Source: DATIXD01 sp035518875 (lineage in GTDB: Bacteria; Pseudomonadota; Gammaproteobacteria; Methylococcales; Methylococcaceae). Taken from it: 34,708 nucleotides of DNA. The DNA lies in the NCBI GenBank assembly GCA_035518875.1, contig DATIXD010000193.1, positions 1 to 34,708 of the forward strand, written 5' to 3'. Shown here piece by piece: positions 20,635 through 29,133 of this stretch. The notes under the pieces were generated by a model. That model saw only the letters and a list, made by a program, of their open reading frames with translations. It did not search any database and was not told the origin of the DNA. Each line of letters begins with the position of its first letter. Within the stretch, counting starts at the first letter, position 1. The position numbers and the translations under genes are program-made.

Positions 20635-21930
20635 TCCGTTTACCTTTTGAACGCCGGCGACGGACGCCAAGCGGGGTGTTGACTGGGCCAGAGGCGAATG
20701 GGAAGCCGTATCCTGGGCCACACGACGCAATGTACCCGGCGGCAGCCATACCTCCGCGCCCGCCGGCAAAGGCACTCTGTCTGCCTTGGCGGCCTCCGTC
20801 CAGGCAAGATTCAGGGCAATCAATTGCCACTTTTCGGCTCCATAGTAACGGGCCACGACCGACACAGGCACCTCTGTTCTAAGTATGACCCGATCCCAAT
20901 CGAGGGGTTTATCGTAAGCGATGCCCTCGGGGAAGAACTGTTCAGGACGACTGGCGATCTGGCGGGCAGCGAGGAACTCGGCATAGAAGTTACGGGAAGC
21001 AAAGCCAAATTGGGGATGATCGTAGTGTTTCACTATGCGGATGAAATCATGGCCGAAAGCGTCTTTGGCGCGCTGCATGCCGCCGATGCCATGATTGTAA
21101 GAAGTCAGCGCCAGCGGCCAACTTCCCAGCTTGTTATACGCGTAGCTCAGATAGCGGGCGGCGCCGCGTGCGGCAGCGACAGGATCCAGGCGTTCATCCA
21201 GGGCCGCGTTCACATTCATGAAAGTGTGCGCCGCCGAGAGGGTGAACTGCCAAATGCCAACTGCGCCCGCCGATGATCGCGCACTTGCCTGGAACGAGGA
21301 CTCCACGTGCGGAAGGTAGGCTAGGTCTTCCGGTAGCCCGGCTTGGCGGAAAACATTCCTCATCGCGCGGTCATAACGACCACTAATTTCCAGGCCTCGC
21401 TTGAACCGCTCGCGCAGACCGCGCTGAGCGTGTAAGCGCTCACCCGTGCCATACAGTGCGGCGTCGGATAACGTGTTTTTCGCGATATGCGCGGCCAGTC
21501 CTTTGTCATTGGAATCGAGCGGACCCCCTGACGCTAATTTGCGTTCCAGGTCCCCAAGGCGGGCTTGCCAAAAACTGCGCCGCTGGCGTAGCAATTCCTG
21601 TTGCAGAGGCGTGTAGTCCTCGTCGATCGCCCCCGGCAGGTCGACGACCTCATAAATCAGGTTGAGATAGCGGTTATCGTGCAAAACCACCTGGGAACGG
21701 CTCCAGCTCCCATAGACCTTGCGCCAAAAGGCGACTTGCGGTTCGATCTCTGGCGGTATGGGAAAAATGCCCGCTGTGACCGGGATCAGAGGCGTAACCG
21801 CCGGGATGATCTGGGGGGTGGCCAGCGAAGGGTCGGGCGTGGTCTCCCGGGGCGGCGGGCGTCCGGTACAAGCGGGAACAATCAATGCCGCCGCAAGGAT
21901 TGCCAAATATTTCATTTGTCTGTTGGCCAT
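20617..21930 (-). CDS. MltD-like lytic transglycosylase lipoprotein
   Basis: A 437-residue protein that would cleave the MurNAc-GlcNAc bond of peptidoglycan to give 1,6-anhydro ends. A lipoprotein signal (MKYLAILAAALIVPAC) places the lipidated Cys at residue 21. The SLT domain (about 190-330) has the catalytic E210 in LPHVESSFQASARSSAGAVG, then GIWQFTLSAAHTF and SYNHGIGGM. The C-terminal stretch around VPVSVVARYYGAEKWQLIAL is a weak LysM-like repeat ending in VWLPPGTLRR. A ribosome site AGGGGAGG lies 9 bases before the ATG, downstream of a good promoter. It resembles MltD but has only one recognisable LysM unit, so I give no gene symbol. Confidence 0.9.
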   Translation of the reverse strand: MANRQMKYLAILAAALIVPACTGRPPPRETTPDPSLATPQIIPAVTPLIPVTAGIFPIPPEIEPQVAFWRKVYGSWSRSQVVLHDNRYLNLIYEVVDLPGAIDEDYTPLQQELLRQRRSFWQARLGDLERKLASGGPLDSNDKGLAAHIAKNTLSDAALYGTGERLHAQRGLRERFKRGLEISGRYDRAMRNVFRQAGLPEDLAYLPHVESSFQASARSSAGAVGIWQFTLSAAHTFMNVNAALDERLDPVAAARGAARYLSYAYNKLGSWPLALTSYNHGIGGMQRAKDAFGHDFIRIVKHYDHPQFGFASRNFYAEFLAARQIASRPEQFFPEGIAYDKPLDWDRVILRTEVPVSVVARYYGAEKWQLIALNLAWTEAAKADRVPLPAGAEVWLPPGTLRRVAQDTASHSPLAQSTPRLASVAGVQKVNGSIRIK

Positions 21931-22014
21931 GAAACGAATCCTCCCCTAATCAAAACACGACCGCAGCCAAATCAATGTGCCCTTGCACGCAAACTTAATG
22001 GTCTAGCGCTGCCC

Positions 22015-22042
22015 ATCATACCGTCTTTGGTCCACGATTCAA
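22015..22042 (-). promoter_or_regulatory. Predicted sigma70 promoter of the transglycosylase gene
   Basis: On the minus strand TTGAAT (22042-22037) is separated by 16 bases from TATGAT (22020-22015), a 5/6 match to the -10 consensus. The start point would fall near 22008, giving a leader of about 78 bases that ends in the strong ribosome site AGGGGAGG (21947-21940). Confidence 0.6.
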
Positions 22043-22235
22043 TTCTAGACCGTCGCCGGCGACATCGATTGGCCGGAGCCAGTTGTGAAGGACAGTGAAG
22101 TTGGTGTTCGCGAGATTTGCGAGCCTTTTAATTATCGATCACATGGTACGTTAACGAAAAGCGCCTTGTTTGAGTCAACTCGCAGTCGGTTGAGAAATTC
22201 GTCAGGCATGATTCGCAGCGCGCTAAACCCCCGTA

Positions 22236-22299
22236 GGGAAACTCTGAATAAGTCCGTCCGGGACTTTTCAGAGACGTTCGCCGGAAAACGCAGTTTCCC
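22236..22299. repeat. Nested inverted repeat, possible mobile-element end
   Basis: CTCTGAA and AAGTCC (22242-22255, with a bulged T at 22249) pair with GGACTT and TTCAGAG (22261-22273) around a 5-base loop, a 13-bp stem. An outer pair, gggaaact (22236-22243) and agtttccc (22292-22299), encloses it. There is no T-run for termination. A second CTCTGA/TCAGAG stem lies at 22365-22381. The layout resembles insertion-sequence termini or a MITE relic, but no transposase is nearby. Confidence 0.5.
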
Positions 22300-22667
22300 G
22301 GTGACTTACCAAATCAATCGTTTGGAGCGATCGGTTTTGGCGGTAAAGCCTTGTGCCGCGGAGACTCTGACTTCATCAGAGCGTTCGTAAGGTCTCTGGG
22401 CGATGAGGCCCAAAGCAATTCTGTAGTAGTGGGGCGACAGCCGGCTCGGTGGGGTCGAAACAATGTCAAGAGCGCGGGTCACATTGTGAGCGCAGCGGAA
22501 GCTCGCTCGACCGAAGGGCTGAGCGGCGCGCTAAGAAGGATGTTGTTTTTGGAGGTGTGGTCGAGGTCTGCTACAGACGCGGGCCCATGGGCCTGCGCCC
22601 GAAAACCGGCCGGACTGAGCCGTTTACCCTGAGCCCAGAATCCGGCCGACGGGAATTCCAAGATGGC

Positions 22668-23624
22668 CTACTGAGATTGGCTCTGTTCTCCGGACGCGCC
22701 GAAGTAGGTCGCGCCGATGGCGGTATGGATTTGTCCCAGCCTTATCTGCAATTCGTCGATGAATTGGCTGAGCTCGCTCTGGGTGAGCGATCCGGGTGCG
22801 GCTTTCTCGATCTGGCCGATGAGCGGTGATAAGGTGGCTAGGGCTTTGCCGTTGCGCGGTAGGCGGCACAGGCAGGATTTCACTTCATCGAGGCAGAAAT
22901 GGAACGCTCGCGGAAACAGCGCGTCCTGCAGCAAGAATTTCACCACCGCGTCTCTCCGCACCGCCGCATGCATGTGCCTGCGGTACATCTGATAGGCGGT
23001 CAGGGAGTTCAGTACGCTCATCCACAGAATATTCTCGAACGGTTTGAGCGCGTCGGTTTGCCCCTGCATCAGGGCAGAGCTGCGCACGTCGATGATGCGG
23101 GTAGTCATGTCGGCGCGCTCCAGGTTGAACCCTAAGCGCACGAACTCGAAGCCAGCATCATGGCTCATGCCGCCTTCCAGGATGCCGGCAATCTGCTGGA
23201 TGCCGAGAATCACCTGCTTCAGAAAGGTGTATCGCGATTTCGCAGAAAGACCGCTGGCGAGGTTCGCTCCGGTCTTGAGATAGAGTTCGTTGATCTGCTC
23301 CCAGGCTTCGCGGGGAATGATATCGCGAATGGTGCGGGCGTTTTCCCGCGCTGAGCGGATCGAGGAGAGGATGGACCCCGGATTGTCGTCGTCCGCCAAC
23401 ATAAACTTCACCACTTGGTTCTCGGTCGCGTTCGGGTGGTGGCGATGGAACAGTGCGTTGCTGCCGGTGATGTCGATCAGGGACGACCAGCCGGGACGCG
23501 CGTGTTTTGGCAGATCGAGCACCAGGTTGCCGTTGACGTTGACCAAACGAGCCGTATTCTCAGCGCGTTCGAGATAACGCGCCATCCAGTAGAGGTGCTC
23601 GGCGACTCGCGACAGCATAGCCAT
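22668..23624 (-). CDS. Alpha-E domain protein (DUF403/COG2307)
   Basis: The 318-residue, almost wholly helical protein starts MLSRVAEHLYWMARYLERAE, the hallmark of the alpha-E family, and repeats similar helices at NLERADMTTRIIDVRSSALM. The name reflects conserved Glu-rich helices; GMSHDAGFEFVRLGFNLERA is another conserved segment. Comparative genomics links this family with circularly permuted ATP-grasp proteins and Anbu peptidases in a predicted peptide or amide-bond-forming system. No catalytic role is proven. Its ATG directly follows the TGA of the ATP-grasp gene (no spacer), which implies tight co-translation. The protein is soluble and length is typical. Confidence 0.94.
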   Translation of the reverse strand: MAMLSRVAEHLYWMARYLERAENTARLVNVNGNLVLDLPKHARPGWSSLIDITGSNALFHRHHPNATENQVVKFMLADDDNPGSILSSIRSARENARTIRDIIPREAWEQINELYLKTGANLASGLSAKSRYTFLKQVILGIQQIAGILEGGMSHDAGFEFVRLGFNLERADMTTRIIDVRSSALMQGQTDALKPFENILWMSVLNSLTAYQMYRRHMHAAVRRDAVVKFLLQDALFPRAFHFCLDEVKSCLCRLPRNGKALATLSPLIGQIEKAAPGSLTQSELSQFIDELQIRLGQIHTAIGATYFGASGEQSQSQ

Positions 23625-25076
23625 TCAAGCGCCCTCCCAATCAACGATCCAGGTATCCTTGCTGCCCCCGCCCTGTGACGAGTTCACCACGGTGGAGCCT
23701 TTTTTAAGGGCAACCCGCGTCAGACCGCCGTTGGTGACGTAAACGTCTTGTCCCGAGAGGATGAATGGCCGCAGGTCCAAATGGCGCGGTTCGACCTTGT
23801 GATCGATTAAGGTCGGTGCGGTGGACAGGAGCAGGAGCGGTTGCGCCATGTAATTCCTGGGATCGTTGCGGATCAGGTTGGCGAACGCTTCTCGTTCCTT
23901 GCGGCTCGCTTTTGGACCGATCAACATGCCGTAGCCGCCTGACTCGTTGGCAGGCTTGACCACCAGCTTATCGAGGTTGGCCAGCACATGGTCGCACTCT
24001 TGCGGATTGACGCAGCGGTAGGACGGCACGTTGGGCAAAATGGCGTCTTCGCCCAGGTAGTAGCGGATGATCTCGGGGACATAGGTATAGACCACCTTGT
24101 CGTCAGCGACCCCAGCGCCGGGCGCATTGGCCAGGGCCACCTTGCCCTTTTTCCAGGCGCGCAGAAGCCCCTTCACACCCAGCACGGAATCGGGATGGAA
24201 AGCCTCGGGGTCCAGGAACAAGTCGTCGATCCTGCGGTAAATCACATCGACGCGGGTCAGCCCCTCGATGGTGCGCATGTACACGCAGTCATCGTCGCCG
24301 ACGACCAGATCCTTGCCCTCGACCAGTTCGGCCCCCATTTGCTGGGCGAGATAACAATGCTCGAAATAGGCGGAGTTGTAGATGCCTGGTGTCAGCACCA
24401 CGACGTCGGGGCGATCCTTACCGGGCGCGAGCGAAGCCAGGCATTGATAAAGCTGCGAGGGATAATCGTCTACCGGCACGATGGCGTAATCTTCGAACAA
24501 CTCCGGCAATACCCGCTTCATCACTAGGCGATTTTCCAATAGGTACGATACGCCGGAGGGAACACGCAGGTTATCTTCGAGCACATAGACCGTTCCGTCC
24601 CGATCGCGCACCAGATCGGACCCGCACACATGTGCCCAGATGCCCTGAGGCGGATTGACGCCGACGCATTCGGGACGGAAGTTTTTTGAGTCGGCCAGCA
24701 ATTCGCCAGGGAAAACCCCGTCCCGGATGATTTTCCGGGCGTGGTAGATATCGTCGATGAACAGGTTGAGCGCCCGTACCCGCTGTCTCAGCCCCGCTTC
24801 GATGCGCCGCCACTCGCGCAGGGTGATGATGCGCGGAATGATATCGAAGGGCCAGGCGCGGTCGATGGAGCCCTCATCTTCCGAGTAGACCGTGAAGGTG
24901 ATCCCCATGCTGAGGATAGCGGCGTCAGCCGCTGATTTGCGTTCCTGGAGTCCGGCTTCGCTCAGCCCGTGCAGATGCCTCATCAACGGGCCGGCTCCGT
25001 CTCTCGGATGGCCATCATCGGCGATCAGTTCGTCGTAAAACCCGTTGACCGGGTAATCTTGCCAGCTGATGGTCAT
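23625..25076 (-). CDS. Circularly permuted type 2 ATP-grasp protein (DUF404/DUF407)
   Basis: A 483-residue protein of COG2308. Segments typical of the family are WPFDIIPRIITLREWRRIEA near the N-terminus, VYVLEDNLRVPSGVSYLLEN, VVVLTPGIYNSAYFEHCYLA, and LVVKPANESGGYGMLIGP, which is the lysine/glycine-rich nucleotide-binding region moved by permutation. ATP-grasp folds join a carboxylate to an amine through an acyl phosphate, so it is expected to make a peptide or amide bond, but the substrate is unknown. It is the first gene of a two-gene unit with alpha-E. The start is divergent from the Anbu gene across 303 bases. No membrane segment is seen. Confidence 0.94.
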   Translation of the reverse strand: MTISWQDYPVNGFYDELIADDGHPRDGAGPLMRHLHGLSEAGLQERKSAADAAILSMGITFTVYSEDEGSIDRAWPFDIIPRIITLREWRRIEAGLRQRVRALNLFIDDIYHARKIIRDGVFPGELLADSKNFRPECVGVNPPQGIWAHVCGSDLVRDRDGTVYVLEDNLRVPSGVSYLLENRLVMKRVLPELFEDYAIVPVDDYPSQLYQCLASLAPGKDRPDVVVLTPGIYNSAYFEHCYLAQQMGAELVEGKDLVVGDDDCVYMRTIEGLTRVDVIYRRIDDLFLDPEAFHPDSVLGVKGLLRAWKKGKVALANAPGAGVADDKVVYTYVPEIIRYYLGEDAILPNVPSYRCVNPQECDHVLANLDKLVVKPANESGGYGMLIGPKASRKEREAFANLIRNDPRNYMAQPLLLLSTAPTLIDHKVEPRHLDLRPFILSGQDVYVTNGGLTRVALKKGSTVVNSSQGGGSKDTWIVDWEGA

Positions 25077-25379
25077 AGAATCTTTCCTGGGTTAAGCGTC
25101 TTCCCGCCAGCCAAAGCAGGAAATTCGCGATTATTGAAGGTCAAAAGCAAGAGATAGGCCAGAGTTAGATTTGGTTCCGGAATCATCGCAAAAACCGGAA
25201 CAGGTGAGAAGCGTGTGTGGTTCTGAGTTAACGGAGGTCTGATAGTGGTGCGCGCAGGCATCCATTTCGGTGCACGCTTGCTCTTGTGGGTGATTCCCGG
25301 GCAGCTTGAGAAATTCCCACGCTTAGCGCAAGATAAATCGGCGATTTCAAATCCCCGGTGAGGAGCCCAGAGGAGCGAC
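25077..25379. other. Divergent control region of the ATP-grasp/Anbu set
   Basis: These 303 bases separate two divergent units of what is usually one system, so they should carry back-to-back promoters. I can point only to the Anbu ribosome site AGGAG at 25371-25375. No reading frame here is convincing, and no clear -35/-10 pair stands out. Confidence 0.5.
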
Positions 25380-26114
25380 ATGACTTACTGTCTGGCAATT
25401 AAGGTCGACGACGGCCTGATATTCGCGTCGGATTCACGCACTCACGCCGGCGTCGACTACGCCAGCGTTTACAGCAAGATGCACCGGTTTGAACTGCATA
25501 ATGACCGTTACATGGTGCTGCTTGCGGCGGGTAGTCTGGCGACGACGCAGGCCGTGGTGAACCTCATCCGCCGCGATCTGGAAAACCCGGGCGCCTCGTG
25601 TAGCCTGAACAGCGTGGCCTACCTGTTCGATGCGGCGATCTATGTAGGGGAAATCAGCGTCAGGGTGCAGGAACAACATGCCGCGGAGATGCAGCGCGCC
25701 GGATTCAATTCCGAGGCGACTTTCATCCTGGGTGGGCAGATTCAGGGGCACCCTCACGAGATTTTCCTGATCTACCCGCAGGGGAATTATATCACCGCCT
25801 CACCGAGCACCCCTTATTTGCAGATCGGCGAAACCAAGTACGGCAAGCCCATCCTGGATCGCATGATCATGCCGGAAACCTCGCTGGAGGACGCGGCGCG
25901 CTGCGCCCTGGTATCCCTCGATTCGACCATGCGCAGCAATATCTCGGTCGGGCCGCCGCTGGAGCTGGGAATCTATCGTCGGGATAGCTACGCCATGGGC
26001 CATTACCTGAGTCTCGACACCAACATGCCCTTTTATGCCGCAATCCAGAAACAGTGGAGCGAGGGCATCCGCACCGCGTTCGGGATGTTGCCCCGGTTTG
26101 AATGGGAGGGGTGA
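25380..26114 (+). CDS. Anbu-type proteasome-like peptidase (COG3484)
   Basis: The 244-residue protein begins MTYCLAIKVDDGLIFASDSR, a proteasome beta-like Ntn-hydrolase start. Removing Met exposes Thr as nucleophile; D18 (ASDSRT) and K33 (YSKMHRF) in precursor numbering correspond to Asp17 and the Lys near 33 of proteasome beta subunits. AAGSLATTQAV and FILGGQIQGHPHEIFLIYP are further family segments. Anbu proteins form ring or helical assemblies, but physiological substrates are unknown. A ribosome site AGGAG precedes the ATG. It is divergent from ATP-grasp and alpha-E, with which it is usually co-operonic. The symbol anbu is informal, so I leave it empty. Confidence 0.94.
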   Translation: MTYCLAIKVDDGLIFASDSRTHAGVDYASVYSKMHRFELHNDRYMVLLAAGSLATTQAVVNLIRRDLENPGASCSLNSVAYLFDAAIYVGEISVRVQEQHAAEMQRAGFNSEATFILGGQIQGHPHEIFLIYPQGNYITASPSTPYLQIGETKYGKPILDRMIMPETSLEDAARCALVSLDSTMRSNISVGPPLELGIYRRDSYAMGHYLSLDTNMPFYAAIQKQWSEGIRTAFGMLPRFEWEG

Positions 26115-27261
26115 TTGGCCTTTCCCGCAGGCTCAACGAAGTATCCCCTAGGCGCGAAGAAGCCGAACAGCCGTCATTTGGGCGAGATCTAAGGGTCAGC
26201 GACCTGTATACCATTGGGGAACTGTAAGGGTCCAGACAGTTCGGGTCCTTTGCTGACGACCAGGTCCGAAAGCTGGAATTGCCGGGCAACCTGGCCGCGG
26301 GCAAATCCTCGCCCCACACCCACAATATGGTCGCCTGCCTTGACCGTCCTTCCAGAGACCTACGGGTTTACACCCTCGGCCTGAGCGGCTCCGCCCGGAG
26401 GTGCAGGACGTTCATCCGGCGTCCGAGGAGCCTCAGGCCAAAAGTGCCGGGACGAACGGGATCCTGCCCATCGATCATCTGGCGACCCCAAACGTGCATT
26501 TCGACGACGGACGGCGCAGCCCCGCGAAAGTGTTTGCTGCCAACAACATGGCTTTTTCGTCAACCACCTAGACGACCTACCTTTGCCGACCGAAAATTTC
26601 GTCCGCAACGACGGACCGCACCCGGCCCATATCGCCGTTGCGGTGCGGGACGGCGAGCGCGAGGGATCGGAAAACACCGAGTCGTGGTAAGTGAAATCGC
26701 CCGTCAGAGGAAGAAATTTCTTCGGGATGTGATCGGCTAGTTCAAGGATGAGGGTCTGAAGCAGAGATTTGCGAGCGCCACTGAGCGCGCCTTTTTGGCT
26801 GTCGGATACGTTCGGCGCTTCGGTGATCTCGATGGTGTTTCACCCGGCAGAACGTGGCCGGACTGACCCAGGCGGAAGGCGTCGGGGAAGAGCTGAGGTC
26901 CCTCAGCCCGGAATGACCCATACCGTCCCGACTTCACCTCAACTGCATTGATGGGCAACGGCTCAAAATGACCGCATGATCCGGCTCTATACGGTGGGCG
27001 AAAAACCTCTGGGTGGGGAGATATCAACAGAGGCGCATGGCCTTTTGAGCGCCCCCATTTGGGCATTCCCCGATGGGGGCAGGGGCTTTGACACCCGCAT
27101 TTGTACTCACTTCGCGAAAGGTGCGTGCCTCGAAGAATGAAAAGATGTCGAGGCAGAACAGTACACCGTATCAACTGTCCAATGGCGAATGCCGAGCGGC
27201 GTTTTGGCGATTCGGTAGGGTTAATTTGATGGTGGTCGATTGAATTGCGGAGTGTAAGTCG
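26115..27261. other. Long gene-poor stretch with decayed sequence
   Basis: These 1147 bases hold no gene I can support. Open frames of 105-351 codons here are rich in Arg/Pro/Ser, lack ribosome sites, and the longest is largely antisense to msrA. Short protein-like segments in shifting plus-strand frames (26553-26690 and 26741-26868) suggest an eroded gene, listed separately. A hairpin GCCCCCAT/ATGGGGGC lies at 27051-27080. The msrA ribosome site GGAG is at 27249-27252. Confidence 0.65.
26553..26868 (+). pseudogene. Possible relic of an oxidoreductase gene (sulfite oxidase-like?)
   Basis: In one plus frame, 26553-26690 reads FFVNHLDDLPLPTENFVRND then GPHPAHIAVAV before a stop. In another frame, 26741-26868 reads FKDEGLKQRFASATERAFLA and then stops. 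The order FFV..PTENFVRN..P followed about 50 codons later by LKxRF recalls the start of molybdopterin sulfite oxidase-type proteins (FFVRNxG then LKxRF). The expected active-site segment is not readable. The similarity is from memory, is short, and could be chance; decay is suggested by stops and frame changes. Confidence 0.25.
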
Positions 27262-27885
27262 ATGAAGAGAATTAGCGGTGTGACCGCACTGGTGCTGGTC
27301 GGGCTGTTCGGGATTGGGGGGGGAAAGCCGGGGTTCGCGGCGGAGCAGGCAAAGTTGGCGAAGGCGATTTTCGCGGGCGGTTGTTTTTGGTGCGTAGAGG
27401 CGACGTTCGATCCGCTGCCGGGGGTGGTCAAAACCATTTCCGGCTACACGGGCGGTCATACTAAGAATCCCACTTACGAGCAGGTCTCGGCCGGCGGAAC
27501 CGGTCATGCCGAGGCGGTACAGGTGATCTACGATCCGATGAAAATTGATTACAAAAAACTGTTGGACGTGTTTTGGCATAATATCGATCCCACCGTTTCG
27601 AATCGGCAGTTTTGCGATGTCGGGGATCAGTACCGCTCGGCGATTTTTTACACGTACGAGGAACAACGTCGGCTCGCCGAGGAATCGAAAGCCGCATTGG
27701 AGCAATCCAAGCCGTTTAAGGAGCCCATCCTCACCGAAATCACCGCCGCGTCGGAGTTTTATCCGGCCGAGGAGTATCACCAGGGTTACCACCGGAAGAA
27801 TCCCCTGCGTTACAAATATTACCGCTACTCCTGCGGCAGGGATCAGCGCCTAGAGCAGTTGTGGGGCAAGGCGCAGACGCATTGA
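27262..27885 (+). CDS. msrA: Exported peptide methionine sulfoxide reductase A
   Basis: A 207-residue MsrA that reduces the S-epimer of methionine sulfoxide in proteins. The active site GGCFWCVEATFD has catalytic C41 and is followed by VVKTISGYTGGHTKNPTYEQ, HAEAVQVIYDP and EYHQGYHRKNPL, all family signatures. A C-terminal Cys (YYRYSCGRD) is a candidate recycling residue. A signal peptide precedes the domain: a basic start, a glycine-rich hydrophobic core (ALVLVGLFGIGGG) and a GFAA cut site near residue 27, so the enzyme should act in the periplasm. E. coli MsrA lacks this. A GGAG ribosome site lies 9 bases upstream. It ends 24 bases from the convergent ABC permease gene. Confidence 0.96.
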   Translation: MKRISGVTALVLVGLFGIGGGKPGFAAEQAKLAKAIFAGGCFWCVEATFDPLPGVVKTISGYTGGHTKNPTYEQVSAGGTGHAEAVQVIYDPMKIDYKKLLDVFWHNIDPTVSNRQFCDVGDQYRSAIFYTYEEQRRLAEESKAALEQSKPFKEPILTEITAASEFYPAEEYHQGYHRKNPLRYKYYRYSCGRDQRLEQLWGKAQTH

Positions 27886-27909
27886 GGCGGGCGTTCTGGG
27901 CCGATCGCC

Positions 27910-29133
27910 TTACTGATGCCTCAGTGCTTCGATGGGACTGAGTTCGGCGGCCTTGCGCGCAGGGTAGAAGCCGAAAAAGACGCCGACCGCTGCCGCCACG
28001 CCAAAGGCCAACAAAATCGAACCCAGGGTGACCACCACGACGGTGCCTCCCAGTCGGCTAAATCCCAGCGCACAACCGATCCCCAACACGACGCCGATGA
28101 AACTGCCGACCAGCGAAATCATCATGGCCTCGAAGAGAAACTGCAGCAGGATGTCGCGGCGACGCGCGCCGATGGCCATCCGGATGCCGATTTCCCGCGT
28201 CCTTTCGGTGACCGAAACCAGCATGATGTTCATGATGCCGATGCCGCCGACCAGAAGGGACACGGAGGCGATCGCTCCGAGCATCGTGGACATCGCCCGC
28301 GTTGTGCTGGCGGCGGCTTGCGCCAACGCGGTCAGGTTGCGGACGGTGAAATCGTCTTCCTGGCCCGCACGGATCCGGTGGCGGCCGCGCAGCAGTTCCA
28401 GCAGGTTCCGCTCGGCGCTGTCCATGACCTCAGCCGATCGGGCTTTCACCATGATGAAGCGGACCATGCCGGGAAATTGGTTGCCGAAGAGTTGCCGCTG
28501 AGCGGTGGTGATCGGAACCAGGACGGTATCGTCCTGATCGCGACCGTCCAGGCTCTGACCTTTGGAGCCAAGCACCCCCAGCACCAGAAACGGGCTGTTT
28601 TTCACCCGCACCGTCTTGCCGATTGGATCCTCATGGCCGAAAAGATTGCGCATTACGGTCTGGCCGAGCAAGGCCACGCGGGTTCCGGAACGCACATCGC
28701 TTTCGCTGAATGCCTGGCCCGAAACGACCGCCCAATCGCGGACATCCAGCATCGCCGGCGTGGTGCCCGCCACCATGGTGCTCCAGTTGTTCGAGCCGTA
28801 GACGAGTTGCGTCGGATTTGGCAAAGCCGGCGCCGTCGTGGATATTTCCGGCAATTCGGCGACGGCTTGTGCGTCGCCCAGCGTCAGGGTCGGCACAGTG
28901 CCGGAGCCCATCCGTAACCCGCCCGAGGTGGACGAGCCGGAAAGGACGATGAACAAATTGCTGCCCATCGAGGCGATCGACTCGCTGACCATCAACTGGG
29001 CGCCCTGGCCTATGGCGAGCATCAGGATCACCGCACCCACGCCGATGACCATGCCCAGCATGGTCAGAAAAGTCCTCAGGCGATTGGCGCGCATCGCTCC
29101 CCAGCCTTCGCCTAGCAATGACCCCAGTATCAT
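27910..29133 (-). CDS. MacB-type ABC transporter permease
   Basis: The 407-residue protein has the MacB/FtsX layout: an N-terminal helix (RLRTFLTMLGMVIGVGAVI), a large periplasmic domain (about 45-280) and three C-terminal helices. The conserved cytoplasmic motif ERTREIGIRMAIGARRRDIL joins helix 2 and 3, and ARKAAELSPIEALRHQ is the typical C-terminus. Unlike full E. coli MacB, the ATPase is a separate protein. Such permeases do not move substrate through the membrane but drive mechanotransmission to an adaptor and outer-membrane channel, exporting antibiotics, lipopeptides or lipoproteins. Its ATG overlaps the ATPase stop by ATGA, so the two are coupled. The substrate is unknown and no outer-membrane factor gene lies nearby. 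Confidence 0.94.
   Translation of the reverse strand: MILGSLLGEGWGAMRANRLRTFLTMLGMVIGVGAVILMLAIGQGAQLMVSESIASMGSNLFIVLSGSSTSGGLRMGSGTVPTLTLGDAQAVAELPEISTTAPALPNPTQLVYGSNNWSTMVAGTTPAMLDVRDWAVVSGQAFSESDVRSGTRVALLGQTVMRNLFGHEDPIGKTVRVKNSPFLVLGVLGSKGQSLDGRDQDDTVLVPITTAQRQLFGNQFPGMVRFIMVKARSAEVMDSAERNLLELLRGRHRIRAGQEDDFTVRNLTALAQAAASTTRAMSTMLGAIASVSLLVGGIGIMNIMLVSVTERTREIGIRMAIGARRRDILLQFLFEAMMISLVGSFIGVVLGIGCALGFSRLGGTVVVVTLGSILLAFGVAAAVGVFFGFYPARKAAELSPIEALRHQ

Larger units (their letters stand above)
21931..22667. other. Hairpin-rich stretch without a gene
   Basis: Apart from the promoter and leader of the transglycosylase at its left end, these 737 bases hold no reading frame with protein-like composition or a ribosome site on either strand. 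Several inverted repeats cluster at 22236-22381, and a perfect 12-base palindrome GGCCCATGGGCC sits near 22584-22595. The region lies directly downstream of the alpha-E gene, where related operons carry a transglutaminase gene, but I could not read any trace of one. Confidence 0.6.

Noticed and set aside
22449..22829. 126-codon open frame on the plus strand near the alpha-E gene
   Set aside because: Half is antisense to alpha-E, and the rest is basic low-complexity sequence without a ribosome site.
26279..26740. 153-codon open frame on the plus strand
   Set aside because: The product is basic and low in complexity with no recognisable domain. Protein-like segments in this area lie in a different frame.
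26737..27792. 351-codon open frame on the minus strand
   Set aside because: About half is antisense to msrA, which has full catalytic motifs. The product is Arg/Pro-rich, has no family features and no ribosome site.
27916..28917. 333-codon open frame on the plus strand
   Set aside because: It is antisense to the MacB-type permease gene, with an Asp/His/Arg-rich product and no family motif.
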